64,000 nucleotides of DNA, from positions 75,885,541 through 75,949,540 of the forward strand of contig JAMXBB010000010.1 in NCBI GenBank assembly GCA_024138015.1, in the 5' to 3' direction. The notes under the pieces were generated by a model, which saw nothing but the letters and a program-made list of their open reading frames with translations, made no database searches and was not told the DNA's origin. Position numbers and translations under genes: made by a program. Below are positions 1 through 13,122 of this stretch, piece after piece (position 1 is the stretch's first letter; each line of letters opens with the position of its first letter). Origin of the DNA: Lumnitzera littorea. Taxonomy: Eukaryota > Streptophyta > Magnoliopsida > Myrtales > Combretaceae.

Positions 1-1215
1 TATAGAGCTGCAGTTTAGAAATTAGTCACTAAATTCCAATAAGTTAGATATGAGCATAGTAAATGGTCCATCAATCGATATGCCGATGCTTTAGCAACAT
101 TAGCCTCTAAGGTCCCAACGCAAAGTATAGATGAAGAGTTGAGTATCAAAATCACTAGGAGGGTTATCCCTTAAACTTCTTTACAGTTGATTAACGATAA
201 TAATGAGTCATTAAATGATTGACATACTCCTATCAAGGCACAATTGGCAAGTCTTGAAGTGCCTTCTATGATGACTCTAAAAAATTTTATTATTATTCAT
301 GGTGCTTTATATTATAAGGGCTCAAAAGGAATCTTATCACATTTTATATTTATAGAAGAAGCTTAGGCAAAGCTATAAGACTATCATGATATCTAGTGTG
401 GTGAAGATAGGCAATCCCTATATCATTGGATACAACATGTAGAGTATTACTGGCCATCTATGTCTAAGGATGCATCCTAACTCCAATTAAGTTGCATAAG
501 CTATTCTTTGGTACTCGATAAGGTAGAATGCAAATTTATTGCGACTGTAGGAGATTGGCGATGCCCTTACATTAATTTCCTAAAGAATAATATCTTACTT
601 ACCAATAATCGAGATGCTAGGGTGATCAAACACAAAGCAAAAAAGTACAACCATTGAGGTGTATGGCACCACTTGAGACTAAAGTTATTTTGAATGAACC
701 CCATTTAAGAGATTGTAATGAACACTAAGGCAAACAAAAGCTATATCACCAATTGCTTGATAAAGGATATTTTTGGCTAACCATGGAAAATGACCCCTTC
801 AACTTTGTTAAGAAATGTGTTCCGTGTTAGCTCTATGGCAATGCAATTCATACTCCGATAGTTGAACTTTATAGTTTAACTACTCCTTGGCCATTCTACA
901 CTTAGGCCTTTGACCTAATTGGTTCGACGCATCCACCTTCTAAGGTATGCATATGGATATTAGTAAGCACTGAGTGCTTCATAAAATGGGTCAAAGCCAT
1001 CCCATTAAAGAAGGCAACTGGACCTGTAGTAACTACTTTTATCAAGGAAAGTATTATTTGTAGATTCGGGATCCCAAAGCGAGTGACAATGGGACGCCAT
1101 TTATTAACTCATAAGTAAGATAGCTACTTGAATCCTATAATATTAATCACATCAAGTCTACGCCTTATTACTAGAAAGGAAATGGTCAGACTGAAGCAAC
1201 AAATAAGTCTACGCC
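1..1215 (+). pseudogene. Degenerate RNase H-integrase region of an Ogre/Tat-like Ty3/gypsy element (element E)
   Basis: Read across stops and frame shifts, this is the 3' half of a gypsy pol gene entering from the left edge. Positions 40-115 give the end of an RNase H domain (RYADALATLAS). Around 300-480 there are remains of the integrase N-terminal region (VLYYKGSKG, then YYWPSM). A second such stretch (YHQLLDKGYFWLTM, then a Cys pair) follows at 740-835, and the integrase core lies at 890-1110 (AFDLIGS; ECFIKWVKAIPLKKATG; IICRFGIPKRVT). The conserved WVKAIPLKKATG block and the DWR-type spacer near 550-580 resemble Ogre/TatIV-V integrases, which is family knowledge rather than something measured here. 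Stops stand where Trp or Gln is expected (for example T-stop-AFDLIG). It cannot encode a working protein. No LTR belonging to it was identified, and its right end near 1.2 kb is fuzzy. Confidence 0.75.
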
Positions 1216-4200
1216 TTACTACACGTGATTTACAAAGCCTAGCATTCATCTAGAATGAATCCCCTTGAAAAACGTTGTCTGCTCAATTGCTGTAAGGAGA
1301 AGGGACTTTTGGTACTCAACCTCCACTGTAGGTTAACAAATCTTTCTAGCAAATGCTATCAATACTTTGATGTAGATTACTCTTAGATTCCTTAGCCATA
1401 GTTATTTTCTGTACTAGCAAAGTAAGGGTAGTTTCTTGAAGGGATGAGAAGATCTTCTTGATGGAATGGCTACTTAGTTGAAGAGAGATGACACCAAGTG
1501 GAAATTGTAGAAAATCATCCTAAATAAAAAAGATACTAAAATTGTCTTGAAAAAAAAAAAGGAAAAAGGGATATTTATTATACATTAAAAAAATAGCACT
1601 AAATTCAAAGAAAGAAAAAAGAAGAAGAATTATATTATTATTAGAAAAAAAAAAAGAGAAGAAAGGGACAAAAAAAAGCATTCATTGAACAAAAGATACC
1701 AATTTGCATCTATAACTCAAGACATGACTAAAGAACACTAGGTTAAACTCAAGAAACTCAAGAAAAGGGGTAAATTGAGTTCTAGGATAATATGCAATTC
1801 TTTTTAAATATATCCAATTAAATGCAATATTACAAGTAATTAAAACAACAATAAACAATAATAAGTATAGAAATTAAAGGAAATAGGAATAGAGAAATTC
1901 AAGCCCAGATATAACATGGAGTTTGGACCACTCCCTAATCTCCATAGACTTACAATGCTTCCAATTGAGGATTTCACTCCACTTTATTAATTTCTCAACA
2001 CAATACTCCAAGAGCTTACACAAGCTTATACATAATCAAAATTTCACACAATAATCTCTAATGTAGTACTCTTCTTTCATTCAAGATTACAAAGTATATA
2101 AATACTCAAGCACTACACATTAGGTCTCTGTTGTTTGATTGCAAGTAAGGAGTACAAGAGACAATTTGTAAGTAATGAGACTAAGGAATGCAAAGGAATG
2201 TCTTTTGATTGCAGTAGAATATCAAATCTTAATTCCCTTTGATCGGGTTGTTGAGCATTTATATTAACTCATTAAATTCTTCTTGTTGTCACGCATTAAA
2301 TGCTTTAACGGCTACTTGAATCAAACATGCCAGTACCTTACCCTTACCAGTAAGCCGATAATAAATTGCATTGTCGATATGAACAACAACAAGTGAACTA
2401 GCATGCCGGCTCCTCATGATCAGGGAGTTCTTCCTTTTATTATCCAAGGCTTTATACCGTCAACCCGGTTCATCCTTAAGCTGTTATACTGGTAGGTCAA
2501 ATATTACCTGAAAATACTTTTAACACATAACGAACAACTACACTTTACAATTTAATTTCAAGATCATTTGATCAACACTTAAAAAATTAAATATCTTGTA
2601 GTGTTAATTGATATATTTAATTATTAAACAAATTCATCGATCTTGTTCAATTAACTCAATATAATCAAATGAAACTTAATTTAATCATTCACTTTTGTTT
2701 TATTCTCACCAAAATCAATTAATGAATATTTAGTTCAACAACAACTAGCTCTTTGAAATGATTCTACAAGCCCACCCATGAATACTTTTCACACTAGCAT
2801 TATGACATCCACACTTGAGCAAGGATTGGCTCGATCAATAGAGGGCAATTATTTTTCAATTTGAATGGATACCCATAGAACAAGTATTAAAAAAAAAAAA
2901 AAAAAGAGACAAGCAATGAAAAGAAAAGGTAGAGGGATTAATATCAAATGTGTATAATGGGCAAAGTTGGACATACAAAGCTTCATTCTTGATCTGGCAA
3001 TAAAGGCCATCAATTCTATGTCTAGGGAGAGACGAAAACTCACTTATTTGTCAACATCATGTCCGACGATAAATGCTACATGCCTCGGTAGCAATAATGA
3101 TTAGAATGTGGAACGTCACATCCCAGCATTTCTTAAAGAATTGAATTGTCAATCATGCTTGAATTATTTCAAGCAACCTATGTGTTTTTGAAGTCCACTT
3201 GCTAAGCAATAGTCATCTAAAGTCCAAACCATGAATCTAATTGTTGAAGATCGACGTTCGGGTACCATAAGCTCTTGGAAAGGAATTCAACACAATATAC
3301 TATTTTTTTTAATTCCCAAAGACAATTTATCATTAGCCATGACAAGGTTAAAGGCATCAAGGTCAAACATAGTGCCTTACTCCGTTTCAATCTCCATTTC
3401 CACCATTGTCCAATAGTTGTTGCCATGATGTCTAATGATTAAATTGGAGATTGAAATAAACAAGCCACAAAGTTACGAACAAACTCGAGATGGTAGCGGT
3501 GAGATTGTATTGATTAAAAAGAAAAGAAAGTGAAGAGTGGACCAACAAGAAGTGCAAATCACAGGCCGTTGGCAAGAGTCACCCCAATAAAGAATCCACC
3601 ACTAGCACGCACAAACGTGGACTAGAGGGAGAAAAAAAAAAAAAAAGCATCGACAGAAGAAAGTTAGCCAAAGGTATAATACCACAATCACAACGTGCTC
3701 CTGGCTAAATGATTCTACCATGACAATCTATCAAAGACATCTATTGAGGATAAGTTTGCGAATACAGTTTCGCTTGAAACAGTTCTCCAGTATAAAATAT
3801 GAATGGTGTCCATACAACGTTTACTGAGGAACTTGATAAAACAATAACAAAATAATCTAAAATTTCAAGCCATCATTCACCTACGGTTATTTGCCAGTGT
3901 CATCAATTGCTCCATGTTCCTAATATTTGAAACCAAACAAAAATTGTGATCGATGAAATTCGAAGCCGTGGCCGGCTGTTGTCAGGGTAATGATTGACAG
4001 CAATTAAAAAAAGAGAGAAGAGAAGTGGAGTTAGTAATTAAAAGAAAAATGAAAGATGTTATAAAAAAGGGGGATCCATCTTTAACCTTTTGCCTTATGG
4101 TTAACCAGCAAAGGAGAATTAGGAAACCAGCAATAGCAAATATGAAATCAAATATAAGAAACACAAAAAAAAAATAATAATAATAATAAAAAATAAAAAA

Positions 4201-5050
4201 GAAGAAGAAGAAGAAGATGAAGGGGGATTGAATAGGAAAAAAAAGTTGCAAACTTTGAAGAGTTTTTAGATGCCAAAAAGCTTTCTGATTCGTTTTCCCC
4301 ACCTGCTTCTTTGAGTTATTAGAAGAATTCAAGTTGAAATCTTTGTTTTAAGTAGCTACGAATCATCTTTTGGGACAGCAGTTTGCGATGTATTTTCGTT
4401 TGGAAAAGTTAAAAAGTGATTATGAAGGAGAAATTATGTGCCTTTTCACCATTATATTGAGGTTTTTCTTTTGTTTTACTAGAAATCAATTAGAGTAAAG
4501 AAGGAGTAAATCCACCATGAATGAAGGTTACAAGGAGGAAAGCATGTGTTGTTGAATTCCTTTAAAAAAAAATAAAAAAAAAAAAGAGAAAGAGGAAAAG
4601 GAAGAAAAAAGAAACCCAATACGTGTATGCTATTTGGTTCGATCCTATAACTTCTGCAATACATGACATGATCCACTACAATCTAAGCGGTATTATTTCC
4701 TTGAAAGTAAAGTGGTAGCAAACTATGTTAATTAAGTTCTTAGAGACTAAAATTAATTCAAAGGATTCAATATTCGGTCCTCATCGGTAAAGCCTCATGA
4801 TGGTGGCAATAGCTACTGATATATGGGAAGATCTTCGAGAAGACAAATTACCAAGAAATTATTCTATCATATTTTCGTCTACGAGCAAAAAAACCAACAA
4901 GTTAAATAAAGATATGATGGCTCAACACTTCACAGATATTCTACAACAGCTGAAGAGATTAGGTCAATGAAATGCCCAAAGCTCCTAGACACTATCGAAT
5001 GAAATTTTTGTCAAGATGCAAAAATATAGAAGGTTATTTTGGCAATTGGG
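1216..5050. other. Non-coding stretch, no recognisable gene
   Basis: AT-rich sequence with several poly-A and poly-purine tracts (about 1550-1680, 2889-2907, 3635-3646, 4165-4225 with AAT and GAA runs, 4560-4610). The short reading frames in it are low-complexity Phe/Leu-rich translations of these tracts and look like noise. Around 1800-2500 the composition recalls an LTR or other repeat, but I found no matching copy in the window and no terminal structure. Confidence 0.5.
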
Positions 5051-5089
5051 TTTTTTGTCCAATTTAATGCCATGAACCAGTTAAATGAG

Positions 5090-5830
5090 CTTGTGATAGA
5101 GCCTAGGAAACTGACCTAATCAGGGTTGTTTTTGGGAGATTTGACGAGTCGAAACAAGAATCACAGGACCGATTCTTCCACTCTTGGTGTTGCACAATTA
5201 TCTTGTGCACGAAATGTAGACTCATGAAACCTTTTAGAGCTTTTTTAGCTTTTATTTAGCCTTTGTAAGCTTTAAATTGGCTAAAAAAAGGCTCATTTGA
5301 AGAATTGTTCTTTCATAATGAAGTTGGGTAAGTCTAAGCCCAAAGTCTAGTCTAAGTATATAGCCAAAGTCTACTAACTCAAGCCTATGTCCATATGAAA
5401 GAAGAGATTAATATGAGCCATTAGATCATCAAAAGCGATCCAACGGCTACCAGCAACATCAGATTTCATCCATCCATTTCAAGATACTCCAATGAATGAG
5501 ATTAGCCTCTAAGATCTATAAATAAGAGCCCAGTTCTCTCATTTTGAGGACATTCAACACTTTGCAAGATTAAAGACAAATGCGAAAGCTATGTTGGAAC
5601 TCCTCCAAAGAAGATCAAAATGACTTCTCACTAAAGAATGAGTCAAGAATATATGGGTCGACTATATCATAATATTCTGTCATGTGTACGACATAAAACA
5701 TTGAGCTTGCTTATTCTCTCTCCCATGTCACTTCCTATCACATCTGTATACATGCCATCATATCAAGTATTTTCCAAGATCAATCATCATGTGCTTCGTA
5801 CGTAATCAATCATCGATAGCAACCCCACCT
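5090..5830 (+). repeat. Possible solo LTR or LTR fragment with a TATA box
   Basis: A block less AT-rich than its surroundings contains a TATAAATA motif at about 5518-5525, followed by an 'agagcccagttctctcatttt' type start region. This arrangement is common in plant LTR promoters. No second copy, primer-binding site or target duplication was found, so the boundaries and the LTR assignment are guesses. It could also be an ordinary promoter-like sequence. Confidence 0.3.
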
Positions 5831-5879
5831 ACAATATATATATACATACAAATCCTCTACCTAAAAGTTAGGAGATTCT

Positions 5880-6225
5880 TATACATGTTTGATATACAAG
5901 AATGATTTGGAGTGAATTAGAATGGAACGGAACGAAACAAAACGAAATGGAATAAGGACTGGAATGATAAATACTTTCTTGTGTTTAGAAATACCTATGG
6001 AATGAAATAGAATGACATTAAATGCATAAATAATATTAGTTGTAAAAAATACCCTTAATTATTACATATTTTAATTTATTTGAGCGATAAATAAGTAATT
6101 TTAAATCAATAAAATTATGGAATCTCAATTCCATCTTCAAATTATACTTCCAAACATGGGGAAATAGAATGGAACCCAAAATCATGATTCCATTTCTATC
6201 TATTTCCACATAATAAACAAGTCCT
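5880..6225. mobile_element. Possible MITE with imperfect terminal inverted repeats (PIF/Harbinger-like)
   Basis: The left end (ACATGTTTGATATAC) and the reverse complement of the right end (GGACTTGTTTATTATG) are similar. Both flanks carry the ATTCCATTTC / GAAATGGAAT words facing inward that are typical of Tourist-like MITEs. The interior is short and non-coding. The target duplication is not clear, so the family call is tentative. Confidence 0.4.
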
Positions 6226-7207
6226 ATTGGCTAAACAAAGCATCATGTAAATATTAAAAATAAAATAAGGAACTCCCTTATTCTTAATAAAAATTTATTC
6301 GACTTATTTATTAATAATATCACCTAATGGCAACATTAAGTTGTCAAGTTTGTATTTTGAAAACATTTTTTTTTAATTCCGTAGTTTACAAAAAAATATA
6401 TATATATGAACCTAATATAAACCACTTGACAAAGGTTTGGAAAGAATTTTTTTTTTTTAAAAAAAAAAAAGGTTCCAAAGTCACCATCAATATGAATCGA
6501 AAAAAATTAAAATTGGATGAGTGATCTAAATTTAACTTCTAACCTTTGAAACCAGAGTTTCAAGAGTGTCTAGGGAATTTTTATCGAAAGAGAGAAAATG
6601 CTATCAAATATATATTTATATAAAATAAGAGAGTTTAAATTTATTTTTAAAATTAACTAATTAACAATGCAAGAAATAATTCATAAAAATAATTTTATTT
6701 TTATTTTATTATTTTTCAAAGAAAAATATAAGTTTAAAGTAAAGGAAAAGTAAAAATAAAAAAAAGGAATAAAAAATAACAAAACGATTTTTATGAGGCT
6801 ACTATAAGTACCGACATACGCTATTTAGGATTAAGCTAGACGAAGTTTTACTTTCTAAAACTAATTTGCTACATATATTTTTTAAGTCGATATTAAAAAA
6901 TGAAAAGGATATTACTTAGTATTTTTAATTAAAAATATATCTTTTAAGTTCAAAATTATAGTTTGATTTTTAAGAAAAATTTGGAAATATTAAAAGAAAA
7001 TTCACTTGTAATTCTAATTTTGTATTATTTTGAAGAGTTTTATTATTAATTTTTTTAAAGGAAAATAAGAAACTTAGAAAAAAATTATAAGAAAAAAGTT
7101 TTCAAAAAAAAATTAAAGCAAAGATTTTGATAATTTAAACTAGTGTTAACAATTTAAATTTTGAAAATTTTAACATTTTCTTTTCAAACGCTCGAAAATT
7201 ATGTAAT

Positions 7208-7246
<39 letters not shown>

Positions 7247-8479
7247 TAACTTAAAAATTTCCCATTTGACTTAAAGATTCCAAGTTGACTTGAAATCCTT
7301 TGTTTTTGAAGAACTTATTATTAATTTTTAGGCATCATTTTTAAGGAAAAAATTGAGTGTTGACTATGATCCTTGGAACCCCATCTAAACAGTAGTTAGG
7401 AATGTACAAATAAATGAAGACCAAGGCCTCTTGTTCAAACTATAGCCCTACTCTTATGCAAATATTGGGCTTAAGCCATACAACATCTAGATGGTGAGAC
7501 TCCTCCCATACAAATGGGAGTGCTAACCATTCTAAGCATATAACAATTACTATTATTATTTGGAAGATAAAGGAAGCCCCTTTTGACCTGTAGCTATAAT
7601 ATAGACTTGTCTCAATACCACATATTTGCCATTTTGCTCATGGGAGCCTCTTATTAATTATGATTATGTTATTTGTATGAATTTAAAGGTTAAGTAGGGT
7701 TTCATCAGCAACTTTTGATCTTTAGCAAACTCTTAAATAGTCATAAACCATCTTCTATGAGATTTATTCATGTAATTAATAGATTTTCATCCTCTTTAAT
7801 CTTATGTTACAATCAATCCCCCAACATGTGAACCTACTTTTAGAACTTTCTTGTCTAATATTAAAAGTTACTAGCAACCTATGTCTAATGTAGTATTTGC
7901 AAGTCATATCAAACGCCATTATAGGTACAAATCAGTTTGTATTTCATGAAAGTGAGCGATATCTAGTAATATTTATATCCAAGTCCTTTACATTTTCAGA
8001 ACTATACACTTAAAGCCCAAAATATGATTAGTTTTGGCCTTAATTCATCCTTAGTTGGTGCTTCAAAAGGAATATATTTTGCTTTCATAAGCTCAACCTT
8101 AGACATATATACATATTTATTTCTTTCATCCAAACTTGTAGGTGCATCAAAAGAAATATACTTTACTTTCATGAGCTCAACCCTAGTTCATGTGATCTAT
8201 TAAGTGGTTTATTTATTCAAAGTTAGTTAGTCCAATTATAATCAATCCCCTTTGTCAACCGTGAAGATACAAGCAATAAATGTATTATTTGGCTGATAAT
8301 AAAATCAAATGAAATTTACATTAAATTAATTCCCTTTATTAAGCTCTTTAAATGAGTCATATAATTAATGCCCTAAAAGGCCATAACTAAAGAAAATTAA
8401 AAATAAAAGAAAAGAAAAAGAAAATAAAATCCTATTTATTGTATTCATAAGAGGAGGATTGTATTTCCTAAAGCCCTTT
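6226..8479. other. AT-rich non-coding DNA with microsatellites and a short tandem duplication
   Basis: No coding signal. It contains a (CA)n(TA)n microsatellite at about 7209-7245. It also contains an imperfect duplication with an ~86-bp period: a block near 8056-8101 (GGTGCTTCAAAAGGAATATA...) recurs near 8142-8187 with a handful of substitutions. Nothing else was recognised. Confidence 0.55.
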
Positions 8480-9102
8480 TCAATTCATTCCAGTTGCATT
8501 CTTGATTGCATCAATAACACCTTGTGCCTTTACCCTCATTGCTTCATGATAATATAAGTTATCATGAATTATCACTAGATTTGAAGCAAGTGATCTCAAT
8601 GGAACTCGAGTTCATATTACTTACTCAGATTATATTTTATTAGGTAAGGTATAATTTTTCCCACATCAAATCATTTTTATTTATTTAATTTTTATATTGA
8701 ATATGTCCTCTACAGAGGGAAATTATGTTCAATTTTTAATAGGAATTATCATGAAGTGAGAATAGAAAAACAAATACCTCATTAAGGCTATCCTTAGCAA
8801 ATTGTGCAGCATTGCTTGCTTTGTTCATCATATGGCTGCTGTATACAATTCTCACATTAATATGTCCATACATGATAAACCATACCATAGAAACTAATGG
8901 CAATATAATCAATTAATCACGATTTATACAGTGTAAATTGTTTTTTAGATATCTTAATAAATAACTTTACAAACACATTAATTTAATGACCTAGTAAGAA
9001 TTTTTTTCAATCAAATTAAATTGATTAAGATGAACAAACCTGAGCCATTCCCTTGGCCTCTCCAATACGGTAGCCCATACTCTAAGATTGATAGTTATCC
9101 AT
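8480..9102 (-). pseudogene. KIN2/COR6.6-type stress-induced protein pseudogene, three exons
   Basis: Three minus-strand blocks match the small hydrophilic KIN2/COR6.6-like plant protein. Exon 1 (9102-9040) gives MDNYQS-stop-SMGYRIGEAKGMAQ and ends in CAG before a GT. Exon 2 (about 8845-8778) gives MMNKASNAAQFAKDSLNE before a GT. Exon 3 (about 8548-8480) gives EAMRVKAQGVIDAIKNATGMN and a TGA stop. The family runs MDNS-QN-x-S-Y-x-AGxAKGQxQ, then xxMMDKASNAAQSAKES, then KAKAQGAADAVKxATGMNK, so order and spacing fit. It is probably broken. Codon 7 is TAG where CAG is expected, the reading frame into exon 2 needs a 1-base shift, and no clear AG acceptor remains before exon 3. A TATAAATA box lies about 110 bases upstream. 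Re-initiation at the Met of MGYR is conceivable, but the exon 2 frame problem would remain. The family identification is from recognised motifs, not from a search. Confidence 0.75.
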
Positions 9103-9210
9103 GTTTGTCTTTTGGATTCTTAAACTAAACAGAAACCTAAATTTGTATTTTGTTTGAATATGTATTGAATAAAACTTTTTTGCTAATGGACAATCTCGTT
9201 TTGGAGCAAG

Positions 9211-9218
9211 TATTTATA
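9211..9218 (-). promoter_or_regulatory. TATA box of the KIN2-like pseudogene
   Basis: The reverse complement reads TATAAATA, 109 bases upstream of the ATG at 9102. This is a normal distance for a plant gene with a short leader, and it argues that the locus is a decayed gene copy rather than a processed retrocopy. The introns support the same reading. Confidence 0.5.
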
Positions 9219-9229
9219 GTACTTTAGGA

Positions 9230-11260
9230 CTAGAAATTCATGGCTAGACACATTTAACAGCCAGATTTGTTTCAATTAAGAAAATTCAACTTCCTTCATC
9301 TGCTAAGACAAACACATATCGGATCAATAGTTACAGTCTTTCTTTAGAGAATTCATAGCCACTTAACTTGGGCTATGTTGGGAAGGTCATTTTTCTACCT
9401 TAATGTGCATTATTTACATGTTAAAGTTATAAGTAAACAAAAATAAAATTAAAAAAAGAAGAAAATTTAACTATATGTTTCGCCTTTAGGGGCCAATTTA
9501 GTCAAATATAATATCCACAAAGACATTGTCCAGTAATTTTTCATGCATTTCTTTTTTTTTTTTAATCATAAATCATACAACAACTTTTTAAATGAAGGAC
9601 TATATGCTCCTAGAAGCTCATTATCAATTCTTGTTTGCCTGCTCCCCTCATAGTCCACTAGTGGGTAGGGGTAAACTTAGAAGGCACCCACCTCCTCTTT
9701 AGATGGCGAGTATAAAAATAATAATAATAAATGAAATGTGAATTATTTGGTTATACATCTTTCTCTTTTATTTGAATAATTTGGAAAGATTTTATCTAAA
9801 AAACACATCATTTATATAAACAATTAAACATATAGAATAGTTAGCTTTGGATAACCTAATACAAAGAGTACCAAAATTTACATCTATGAAGCTACAATCT
9901 ATATTTTAAAAGATCACTATTTTTCACATGACACATTATCCTCTTTTATGTACAGTTTTGGAAGCTTTCACGCATATTTTGCATATCCAATAGATGACTT
10001 ACTACAAAGGGGTGCAACTCTTATAAACATGCTTATATACACAACAATAAAAGTTGAAATATGTCTTATTGATTTTTTTTCATAGGCATAATCTTCATGC
10101 AAAATGATGTAACTCTTTAAAATTATTATTATTTTTTTTTTTTTTGAAAATATGACTAATGTAGATGAGAGGATTCAGTTATAATGGCCACGTGCATATA
10201 ACGTGAGTCTTACGTTATATGTAGCCTTAGAGAAGTAACATAGAATGATATGTAAGGAATGACATAGAGAGGAAGAAGTAAGGAAGATGAATAGGCAGTC
10301 TTAGGGAGCTCAAATGCACTAGTGACAAGTGAAGGAGTTATAGAGTATTAATCCCACCATTCAAGGCGAGAGGTGACATGTTTTTCACTTTGATCTTTGT
10401 TGATTTTGTGTGATGGCAATTTGATAGCATGATATCTTTTCTTTAAATAGCTCCATTGTCCCCAAATGAAGAGAAGCTTTGAGGTATTTATAAAGTTATG
10501 CCATTGATAACATTTGTCAGATCATGGTGACAATTGATAGTTGAGATGAGTCTTCTTGTTCATAAATTCTTCCATATGCTCTTATTGCGTCTAAGCTAAT
10601 GATTAGCTTCTTTATGTGCATGAGCTTCCTTAAGAAAGGTTGAGAGAGGATGAGCTAGTCCAAAGGTACCTACTTTAAGTTTGCCATGCCATATCTCCTT
10701 AAGTTATCCTAAATTCATAAACCTGACTCTTTAGGTCCTATCACCTTAACCCATAGTCCAAAGAGTTAAGCTTAGATCATTATAGGATTTAAAAGCTATA
10801 AATCATTTTAGCCCTCTACAACTAATTATAATGATATCTTTTTTTATTCCTTTAATACATATATCATTTTAGAACTCGAAAGCTTCTCTTCAAGAAAAAT
10901 GTCCTCTCATCCAAATGATGGAACTCTTATAATTGTTATAATGCATGAATCGTTAGATAGGTGTTTTTAGATTGTTTTTCATTTCTTTTTTTTTTTTTGT
11001 TCATTTGATAAGTATGTATTTGAAATCTGATACTTGAAAAAGTATTTGATCTATATACACTAAGCGTGATGTATAGATAATTATCTTTTAGTATCTTATC
11101 ATAATTATGGTGAAGATATTGATTGGAAATGAAATTGGAAAGTAAAAGTTTGCATCCTATGGGGAAATTTTTAAGAAGTATAATTTATATAAGAAAAAAA
11201 GAAAACTTTGTTTGATTTTTCTATAAAAGTAGAAAAGATGAATATTAAATAAGTTTACTT
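9230..11260. other. Non-coding stretch, nothing recognised
   Basis: AT-rich DNA with poly-T and poly-A runs (9551-9563, 10131-10145, 10988-10999). No reading frame of note, no terminal repeats and no similarity to the other elements in the window that I could see by eye. Confidence 0.5.
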
Positions 11261-13122
11261 TTATAATAGTCAATCGGCATCAAAGGGCTTATCTGCTAGC
11301 CTAAGAGGAAGCTGATCATCAATCAACTTTAAAGAGTCGATCAATACTGACCTTAAGGATTGGTTAATGGGCTAAATAAAAGGATCAACCAACCCTCTTT
11401 TATAAAGGGTCATATATACATATATATATGTATATATAGATATATAAATTAATAATAATAATAATAATAATAATAACAATGGGTTAGTATGATAACATTA
11501 ACAATAACAATAACTAGATAGAAAATAACGGATTAAAGAAGAAAGGGAAAATTTTTTTCTAAGTGCTAGAAGTAGTAAGCAGTGATTAAACTTAATTATA
11601 AGTTGAATCCAGAACCCTTACTAAGTGTTTGACAATATCATATACTTATACAAAAATTTGAAAGTAAGATTCGTCAAATTATTGTTGTAAACCAGTAATC
11701 AAGTATGTAATTACTATGTTTATTGATTGCATGTGTTAGGTTAGAAGCACTTTATGAACTTAACGATATTGAAACTCAAAATATAATATGCTGATTATAT
11801 TTAGCTAAGGTAGAACAAAAAAAGCTATCTACTAGTGATCAGTTGGCACCCACTAATTAATCAACCTTTTTTTTGTCCTAATAAAATAGTTTAATTGAAT
11901 AATGTAGTAAATAAGCGTCGATATGTTTAGTGGGTTATTGACTAAGAAGGTCATCGAGGTTAGGGGTTAATATATTAGAAGAAAGTTATGATTAGGTCAT
12001 ATAGGTAGTATAGGAAACCTATAATATATTAGACCAGTATTACTTATTGCCAGTATAGTAGTCATTTTGGGATGACACAACTCTTGTATTTAGACTCATA
12101 GGATGTTATATGTACCCACATTCAAACCTTTGTATATTGAAGAGTCATGAGCTACTCCTGGTTTTAGGTTGCTAAGATTATAATATATAGAATCACTAAA
12201 GCTAAAAGATAATAATCATATTGTATGGTGTATTAGGATTGAGTTATGTATATGAGTGTGTATGACATGACATTCATGTATGATTATAGTAATCATGTAA
12301 CTCCACTCACTCTTATATAGATTCCTTATTTTATAGAAACATGTACTATGGATGGCACTAACTATTATGATGACCTTAGCTATAATTTATATCTATGTTG
12401 TAGGGATGATGTTAGTAAGTTTGACTATTAAGAAGATTAGGGACTTTAACTTGTAATATACCTATCTTAGATTATGTGGAATTTTATATCTTATGAGTAT
12501 TCATTTTTAGTTGCATATTAGATTATGTAAAAATTATTTAGAAGATTGATTTATTTAGTGCATTTATATTTCATGTATCAAACTTTATATACGATTATAC
12601 GTTAGATTATGCTAAAGGTTCTTTAGAAGATTGATTTGTTTATAGTCCATTCATTTCACCAAATGAGATAAAGGAAGATTAAATTCCAACTCAATAGGAA
12701 TTGAATAAATATGTAGTTGTTATTATATGTCTATTAACTTATTTAGTTGATACATTAACTACTAATGAAGAAGACATGGATAAAAAATAAATTGATTGAT
12801 ATACCATTGGAATCCATACCCTTCTTCACTTCCAATACTAACTCAATAAATTTATGAGGATAGGGTATTTATGGTAAAGAAAATGAATGACCCATTGAAT
12901 AGCAATTCATAAGTTAGTGACCCTTAAATAATAATTCATGAGTTAGGGAAATAAATTGCTATTTAATATTTTGTGTAATGGTAATTCAGTAGAAATGGCC
13001 ATTCGGTATCAAAGATTCAAATGAATACAGTAATAGCAATTTTATATAAAATAAAGGGGGAATAGCCAAGTGAAAATGTAATTAGTGTATTTATATTTTA
13101 TGTATTAAATTGTATATAAGAT
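11261..13122. repeat. Unclassified repeat-derived DNA with short imperfect repeats
   Basis: It contains a TA-rich run and an (AAT)n microsatellite at about 11412-11476. Related ~70-bp blocks occur at 12467-12550, 12527-12625 and again at 13075-13122 (shared words such as TTAGATTATG, TTAGAAGATTGATTT and TTTATATTTCATGTAT). The last copy directly abuts the left LTR of element D, so D may have inserted into such a repeat. No coding capacity was seen. Confidence 0.4.

Noticed and set aside
3982..4332. 116-codon minus-strand frame with Phe/Tyr runs that looks like a membrane protein
   Set aside because: The hydrophobic segment comes from poly-A, AAT and GAA tracts. No promoter, homologous motif or conserved feature was found.
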